Assembly: GCA_900768755.1 (NCBI GenBank) | Contig: CAAGDV010000024.1 | Coordinates: 47,407 to 111,406 of the forward strand | Origin: Lachnospiraceae bacterium | GTDB taxonomy: Bacteria; Bacillota; Clostridia; Lachnospirales; Lachnospiraceae | Direction of reading: 5' to 3' | DNA: 64,000 nt | Shown here: positions 59,399 through 64,000 of the stretch, piece after piece | How the letters are laid out: the number at the start of each line of letters is the position of its first letter | Numbering within the stretch: the stretch's first letter is position 1 | Position numbers and translations under genes: made by a program | The notes under the pieces: model-generated | What the model was told of the DNA's origin: nothing | The model's database searches: none | The model's input: only the letters and a program-made list of their open reading frames with translations

Positions 59399-60484
59399 AT
59401 GAGTACATATAATGTTGCGGTCATTCCGGGCGACGGAATAGGACCGGAAATCGTAAGAGAAGCCGTAAAGGTTCTTACTGCGGCGGGAAAGAAATTCGGC
59501 TTTACCCTTAATTACACCGAGATTCTTATGGGAGGCTGCTCAATCGACAAATACGGAGTTCCGCTTACGGATGAAGCGGTGGCTCTGGCAAAGGCATCCG
59601 ATGCGGTTCTTTTGGGAGCGGTCGGAGGCAATGTGGGCAACTCAAGATGGTATGATGTGGCACCCAATCTCAGACCGGAGGCAGGACTATTAAAGATTCG
59701 CAAGGAGCTGGAGCTTTTTGTGAACATGAGACCTGCATATCTGTATGATGAGCTTAAGGATGCATGTCCGTTAAAGAGTGAGATTATCGGTGACGGTTTT
59801 GATATGGTCATAATGAGAGAGCTTACAGGCGGATTGTATTTCGGAGAGAGATATACAAAAGAGATTGACGGAGTTGTAACTGCTGTCGATACCCTGAAAT
59901 ATAACGAGAATGAGATCAGAAGAATAGCGGTTAAGGCATTTGAGATTGCGATGAAGAGAAGAAAGATCGTGACAAGCGTTGACAAGGCCAATGTTCTGGA
60001 TTCATCAAGACTCTGGAGAAAGATTGTCAAAGAGGTTGCGGCCGATTATCCGGAGGTTACCTACACCGATATGCTGGTTGACAACTGTGCAATGCAGCTT
60101 GTCATGAACCCGGGACAGTTTGATGTCATTCTCACGGAGAATATGTTCGGAGATATTTTGTCGGACGAGGCGAGCATGATTACCGGCTCAATCGGAATGC
60201 TTTCGAGCGCAAGTCTCGGAGCAACTAAGCTTGGACTTTATGAGCCTTCGCACGGCTCTGCTCCGGATATTGCAGGAAAGAATATTGCCAACCCTATTGC
60301 CACAATTCTGTCGGCAGCAATGATGTTGAGATATTCGCTCGACCTTGATGATGCCGCACTTGCGATTGAGAACGCGGTATCAAAGGTATTAAAGGACGGA
60401 TACCGCACAGGTGATATAATGTCGGAGAACATGACGCTTGTAGGCACTGACAGAATGGGCGATTTGATTGCTGAGAGATTATAA
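59399..60484 (+). CDS. leuB: 3-isopropylmalate dehydrogenase
   Basis: Oxidises and decarboxylates 3-isopropylmalate in leucine synthesis, with NAD. ATG 59399 is chosen because GAGGAGGT ends nine bases upstream. The 361-residue beta-decarboxylating dehydrogenase begins YNVAVIPGDGIGPEIV and contains the substrate motifs ENMFGDILSDEASM and GLYEPSHGSAPDIAGKNIANP. It leads a block with ilvD and ilvB behind one promoter. leuA, leuCD and ilvC are not in the window. Confidence 0.95.
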   Translation: MSTYNVAVIPGDGIGPEIVREAVKVLTAAGKKFGFTLNYTEILMGGCSIDKYGVPLTDEAVALAKASDAVLLGAVGGNVGNSRWYDVAPNLRPEAGLLKIRKELELFVNMRPAYLYDELKDACPLKSEIIGDGFDMVIMRELTGGLYFGERYTKEIDGVVTAVDTLKYNENEIRRIAVKAFEIAMKRRKIVTSVDKANVLDSSRLWRKIVKEVAADYPEVTYTDMLVDNCAMQLVMNPGQFDVILTENMFGDILSDEASMITGSIGMLSSASLGATKLGLYEPSHGSAPDIAGKNIANPIATILSAAMMLRYSLDLDDAALAIENAVSKVLKDGYRTGDIMSENMTLVGTDRMGDLIAERL

Positions 60485-60501
60485 TACGGAGGTATTTTTT
60501 A

Positions 60502-62166
60502 ATGAAAAGTGATGCAGTAAAGAGCGGTGTTGCGCAGGCACCGCACAGATCGTTGTTCAATGCGCTCGGATTCACCAAGGAAGAGATGGAAAAGCCTTTG
60601 GTGGGAATTGTGAGCTCGCAGAGTGAGATTATACCGGGACATGTCAACCTGGATAAAATAGTAGAGGCCGTCAAACTCGGCGTTGCGATGGCGGGAGGAA
60701 CTCCCGTCGTAGTACCGGCGATTGCCGTATGCGACGGTATTGCAATGGGCCATGTCGGAATGAAATATTCCCTGGTTACGAGAGATTTGATTGCCGATTC
60801 CACGGAGTGCCTTGCGACAGCCCATCAGTTTGATGCGCTTGTTATGGTGCCCAACTGTGATAAGAACGTTCCGGGACTTCTTATGGCTGCAGCAAGACTC
60901 AATCTTCCCACTGTTTTTGTGAGCGGAGGGCCGATGCTTGCAGGTCATGTAAAGGGTTGCAAAACAAGCCTTTCAAGTATGTTTGAGGCTGTCGGAGCAT
61001 ATACTGCCGGCAAGATTTCCGAGGACGAACTTTTGGAATATGAGAATAAAGCATGTCCGACCTGCGGTTCATGTTCCGGAATGTACACCGCCAACTCAAT
61101 GAACTGCCTTACCGAAGCAATCGGTATGGGACTTTCCGGCAACGGAACAATCCCTGCCGTATATTCGGACAGAATTAAGCTTGCAAAGCATGCCGGAATG
61201 AAGGTTATGGAGCTTTGGGAGAAAAATATCAGACCCCTTGATATTATGAATGAGAAAGCATTTATGAATGCCCTGACCGTTGATATGGCACTCGGATGTT
61301 CAACCAATACAATGCTTCACATCCCGGCAATTGCCCGTGAAGCAGGCGTTAAGATTAATCTTGACATTGCCAACGAGATAAGCGCAAGAACTCCTAACCT
61401 CTGCCATCTTGCCCCTGCGGGACATACATATATGGAGGAGCTCAATGAGGCCGGCGGAGTTTACGCGGTTATGAATGAACTTTCAAAACTCAATCTTTTG
61501 AACCTTGACATTATCACTGCCACAGGAAAAACCGTAGGAGAGAATATCAAGGATTGTGTCAATAAGAATCCTGAGGTCATAAGACCCGTTGAGAATCCGT
61601 ACAGCACAACCGGAGGAATTGCCGTGCTGAGAGGAAATATCGCACCGGATTCCTGTGTTGTAAAGCGCTCGGCAGTTGTGCCTGAGATGCTTGTGCACGA
61701 GGGCCCCGCAAGAGTTTTTGACTGTGAGGAGGATGCAATCGCAGCAATCAAGGGCGGCAAAATCGTTCCCGGTGATGTTGTGGTTATCCGTTACGAAGGA
61801 CCTAAGGGCGGTCCGGGAATGAGAGAGATGCTTAATCCTACCTCGGCAATTGCCGGAATGGGACTCGGATCTTCTGTTGCACTCATCACGGACGGACGTT
61901 TCTCCGGAGCGTCAAGAGGCGCTTCAATCGGACACGTATCGCCTGAGGCAGCTGTCGGAGGACCTATCGCACTTATAGAAGAGGGCGATATAATATGCAT
62001 CAATATCCCCGAGAATACCATCAACGCCAAGGTATCCGATGAGGAATTCGCAAGAAGAAGACAGGAATGGACGCCGAGAGAGCCAAAGGTTACAACGGGC
62101 TATCTTGCAAGATATGCCAAGATGGTTACATCGGCAGACAAGGGTGCCGTACTTGAAATAAAATAA
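60502..62166 (+). CDS. ilvD: dihydroxyacid dehydratase
   Basis: Dehydrates dihydroxy acids in valine, leucine and isoleucine synthesis. The 554 residues show three conserved Cys that hold the Fe-S cluster: PNCDKNVPG, CPTCGSCSGMYTANSMNC and the Ser-rich end loop SGASRGASIGHVSPEA. Start is ATG 60502 behind GGAGG. It follows leuB by 17 bases and precedes ilvB by 15. Confidence 0.96.
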   Translation: MKSDAVKSGVAQAPHRSLFNALGFTKEEMEKPLVGIVSSQSEIIPGHVNLDKIVEAVKLGVAMAGGTPVVVPAIAVCDGIAMGHVGMKYSLVTRDLIADSTECLATAHQFDALVMVPNCDKNVPGLLMAAARLNLPTVFVSGGPMLAGHVKGCKTSLSSMFEAVGAYTAGKISEDELLEYENKACPTCGSCSGMYTANSMNCLTEAIGMGLSGNGTIPAVYSDRIKLAKHAGMKVMELWEKNIRPLDIMNEKAFMNALTVDMALGCSTNTMLHIPAIAREAGVKINLDIANEISARTPNLCHLAPAGHTYMEELNEAGGVYAVMNELSKLNLLNLDIITATGKTVGENIKDCVNKNPEVIRPVENPYSTTGGIAVLRGNIAPDSCVVKRSAVVPEMLVHEGPARVFDCEEDAIAAIKGGKIVPGDVVVIRYEGPKGGPGMREMLNPTSAIAGMGLGSSVALITDGRFSGASRGASIGHVSPEAAVGGPIALIEEGDIICINIPENTINAKVSDEEFARRRQEWTPREPKVTTGYLARYAKMVTSADKGAVLEIK

Positions 62167-62181
62167 TTTGGAGAGTGAATC

Positions 62182-63846
62182 ATGCAACAGTTAACAGGAT
62201 CACAGATAATAATTGAGTGCCTTAAAGAGCAGGGCGTGGATACAGTTTTCGGATATCCGGGCGGAGCTATTTTGAATGTATATGATGAGTTATATAAACA
62301 TTCAGATGAGATAAAACATATTTTGACCTCGCATGAGCAGGGCGCCTCACACGCGGCGGACGGATATGCGAGAGCAACCGGCAAGGTCGGTGTGTGTTTT
62401 GCCACATCGGGTCCCGGAGCTACCAATCTTGTGACGGGAATCGCAACCGCATACATGGATTCGGTTCCGGTTGTAGCGATTACCTGCAATGTTGGCGTTC
62501 CGCTCCTCGGAAAAGACAGCTTCCAGGAGATTGACATAACCGGAGTTACGCTTCCGATTACCAAGCATAATTATATCGTGAGGGATGTAAAAGACCTTGC
62601 AGATGTTTTGAGAGATGCTTTCCGTATTGCAAGAACAGGCCGTCCGGGTCCGGTTCTTGTGGACATTCCAAAAGATGTCACAGCAAAAAAAGCTGACTAT
62701 GAGTATAAGGCGCCTGAGTCCGTTGTGACCTGCACCGACGGTATTTCGGATGAGAAGGTTGACGAGATTGTCGGACTTATCAATGAATCCGAGAAACCTT
62801 TTGTGTTTGTGGGCGGCGGAGCGGTAATCTCCAATGCATCCGATGAACTTGCAAGATTTGTTGAACTTTTGGATGCACCTGTTACGGACTCATTGATGGG
62901 CAAGGGAGCATACGACGGCAGAAAAGACAATTATACCGGAATGCTCGGTATGCACGGAACCAAAACCTCCAATCTCGGAGTAATGGAATGTGACCTTCTT
63001 TTGGTTGTAGGAGCACGTTTCTCGGACAGAGTTACGGGTGATACCAAAAAATTTGCGCCTAACGCGAAGATTGTCCAGATTGACATTGACCCTGCAGAGA
63101 TTAATAAAAATATCAGGGTTGATTCGTATATAATCGGCGATGTCAAGGATGTACTCAATGCGATATGCGAGAAGCTTACTCCTGTGAAGCATACGGCATG
63201 GATGGAGCACATCGCACAGATGAAGGCTGACTACCCACTCAAATACAACAAAGATGTTTTGACCGGACCGTATGTTATGGAGAAAATCTACGAGGTTACA
63301 GGCGGTGAGGCGGTTATTACAACCGAGGTTGGACAGCACCAGATGTGGGCAGCACAGTTCTACAAATACTCAAAGCCACACACGCTGCTTACCTCCGGCG
63401 GACTCGGCACAATGGGTTACGGCCTTGGTGCAAGCATCGGTGCCAAGATGGGGCTTAAGGATAAAACGGTTATTAACATCGCGGGTGACGGATGCTTCAG
63501 AATGAATATGAATGAGCTGGCAACCGCAACAAGATATAACATTCCGATTATCGAGGTGGTTATCAACAATCATGTTCTCGGAATGGTAAGACAGTGGCAG
63601 ACGCTTTATTACGGCGAGAGATATTCCTTCACGGTTCTGGATGATGATGTCGACTATGTTAAACTTGCCGAGGCAATGGGCGCAAAGGCATTCAGAGTCG
63701 AGAAAAAGGAAGAGTTTGAACCGGCGCTTAAAGAGGCGATTGCCCTGAATATTCCGTGCCTTATCGACTGTCACATCGAGAAGGATGACAAGGTTATGCC
63801 GATGGTATCGCCGGGAGCATCGCTTGCGGATATTATGGATATATAA
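62182..63846 (+). CDS. ilvB: acetolactate synthase large subunit
   Basis: ThDP-dependent enzyme for the first shared step of branched-chain amino acid synthesis. Length 554 residues. The activating Glu is in SHEQGASHAADGYARATG, the ThDP motif GDGCFRMNMNEL begins in the GDG at about residue 434, and the FAD-binding middle domain carries VVGARFSDRVTG. The longer, anabolic form needs a small regulatory subunit (ilvN or ilvH), not present before the window ends. GGAGAG precedes ATG 62182. Confidence 0.95.
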   Translation: MQQLTGSQIIIECLKEQGVDTVFGYPGGAILNVYDELYKHSDEIKHILTSHEQGASHAADGYARATGKVGVCFATSGPGATNLVTGIATAYMDSVPVVAITCNVGVPLLGKDSFQEIDITGVTLPITKHNYIVRDVKDLADVLRDAFRIARTGRPGPVLVDIPKDVTAKKADYEYKAPESVVTCTDGISDEKVDEIVGLINESEKPFVFVGGGAVISNASDELARFVELLDAPVTDSLMGKGAYDGRKDNYTGMLGMHGTKTSNLGVMECDLLLVVGARFSDRVTGDTKKFAPNAKIVQIDIDPAEINKNIRVDSYIIGDVKDVLNAICEKLTPVKHTAWMEHIAQMKADYPLKYNKDVLTGPYVMEKIYEVTGGEAVITTEVGQHQMWAAQFYKYSKPHTLLTSGGLGTMGYGLGASIGAKMGLKDKTVINIAGDGCFRMNMNELATATRYNIPIIEVVINNHVLGMVRQWQTLYYGERYSFTVLDDDVDYVKLAEAMGAKAFRVEKKEEFEPALKEAIALNIPCLIDCHIEKDDKVMPMVSPGASLADIMDI

Positions 63847-63850
63847 CTAA

Positions 63851-63943
63851 TAATTAAAGAAGCTTTCTTCGGACATTCGCATTCCGTTGTGAACAATATA
63901 ATTAAAAAAGCTTTCTTCGGACATTCGCATTCCGTTGTGAACA
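63851..63943 (+). repeat. two 45-bp direct repeats after ilvB
   Basis: The sequence from TAATTAAAGAAGC to GTTGTGAACA (63851-63895) recurs at 63899-63943 with one mismatch (G to A at the ninth base), the copies being 3 bases apart. There is no similar spacer series, so it is not a CRISPR array. The second copy runs into a large hairpin. The region continues beyond the window. Confidence 0.92.
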
Positions 63944-63993
63944 TAGCGGTACAAAGGCGTCAAAATACGCCGCCTAAGTACCGATGTTCACAA
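63935..63993 (+). repeat. long inverted repeat / hairpin at window end
   Basis: TTGTGAACAT (63935-63944) pairs perfectly with ATGTTCACAA (63984-63993). Inside, CGGTAC (63947-63952) pairs with GTACCG (63978-63983) and GGCG (63956-63959) with CGCC (63971-63974). The outer arm uses the end of the second direct repeat. No T-run follows within the window, so it is not an ordinary terminator. It could be a small repeat element, a protein site or part of a leader for the next gene. Confidence 0.75.
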
Positions 63994-64000
63994 AGGCCGA

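Noticed and set aside
63851..63943. CRISPR-like array after ilvB
   Set aside because: Only two copies with a 3-base gap, no spacers of 30-40 bases and no cas genes.

Overview
This window reads as chromosomal DNA of an anaerobic Firmicute, most likely a Lachnospiraceae-type Clostridium. The support is indirect. Lysine and peptidoglycan precursors go through dapF and an LL-diaminopimelate aminotransferase. Asn-tRNA and possibly Gln-tRNA are made by GatCAB. Glycyl-tRNA synthetase is the single-chain type, pyruvate phosphate dikinase has its own strong promoter, and two T-box leaders are present. Almost every gene lies on the + strand with a good AGGAGG-type ribosome site. No rRNA, tRNA, CRISPR array or replication origin was seen.

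Layout. 1-6.9 kb: end of a membrane protein, a diguanylate cyclase, glutamine synthetase with an ANTAR regulator, dapF-dapL and a deacetylase-like gene. 6.9-12.2 kb: T-box, aspS, gatC, gatA, gatB and a terminator. 12.2-12.7 kb: a PilZ gene on the - strand. 12.7-18.6 kb: purC, purF, purB, a small membrane protein and guaB. 18.5-24.2 kb: amidase, Na/Pi transporter, a HEAT/THUMP/methyltransferase-like protein and a GGDEF protein with a decayed EAL domain. 24.2-34.8 kb: M16C protease, era, recO, glyS, a zinc-ribbon membrane protein and ppdK. 34.8-37.7 kb: an AT-rich accessory patch with an IS256-type transposase, GNAT and VOC genes, and a small phage-like protein. 37.8-41.7 kb: pullulanase lipoprotein and a D,D-carboxypeptidase, convergent. 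41.7-54.9 kb: T-box, pheS, pheT, queA, PilZ, galM, an HD nucleotidase, an orphan ATPase, topB, glmS, a GlmU-like acetyltransferase and a small membrane protein. 54.9-58.4 kb: zinc-ribbon protein, aroC, tgt, yajC. 58.4-64 kb: a U32-like protein, then leuB, ilvD, ilvB and an unusual repeat/hairpin at the window end.

How the genes fit together. Several linked sets serve translation: AspRS plus GatCAB, PheRS, GlyRS, and QueA plus Tgt for queuosine. Others serve purine synthesis from PurF to IMP dehydrogenase, amino-sugar and wall synthesis, branched-chain amino acid synthesis, and nitrogen assimilation. Two GGDEF and two PilZ proteins point to c-di-GMP signalling spread among housekeeping operons.

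The best-supported unusual signal is the T-box before aspS-gatCAB. Laid beside the pheS T-box in the same window, its specifier position reads AAC (Asn), overlapped by GAA (Glu), not an Asp codon. That fits an operon whose job is to make Asn-tRNA by transamidation. Other points worth a look are a methyltransferase-like protein whose motif IV is altered, a receiver domain that has lost its phosphorylation residues beside glnA, a GGDEF protein with a degenerate EAL domain, and the duplicated 45-bp repeat leading into a long hairpin at the right end.
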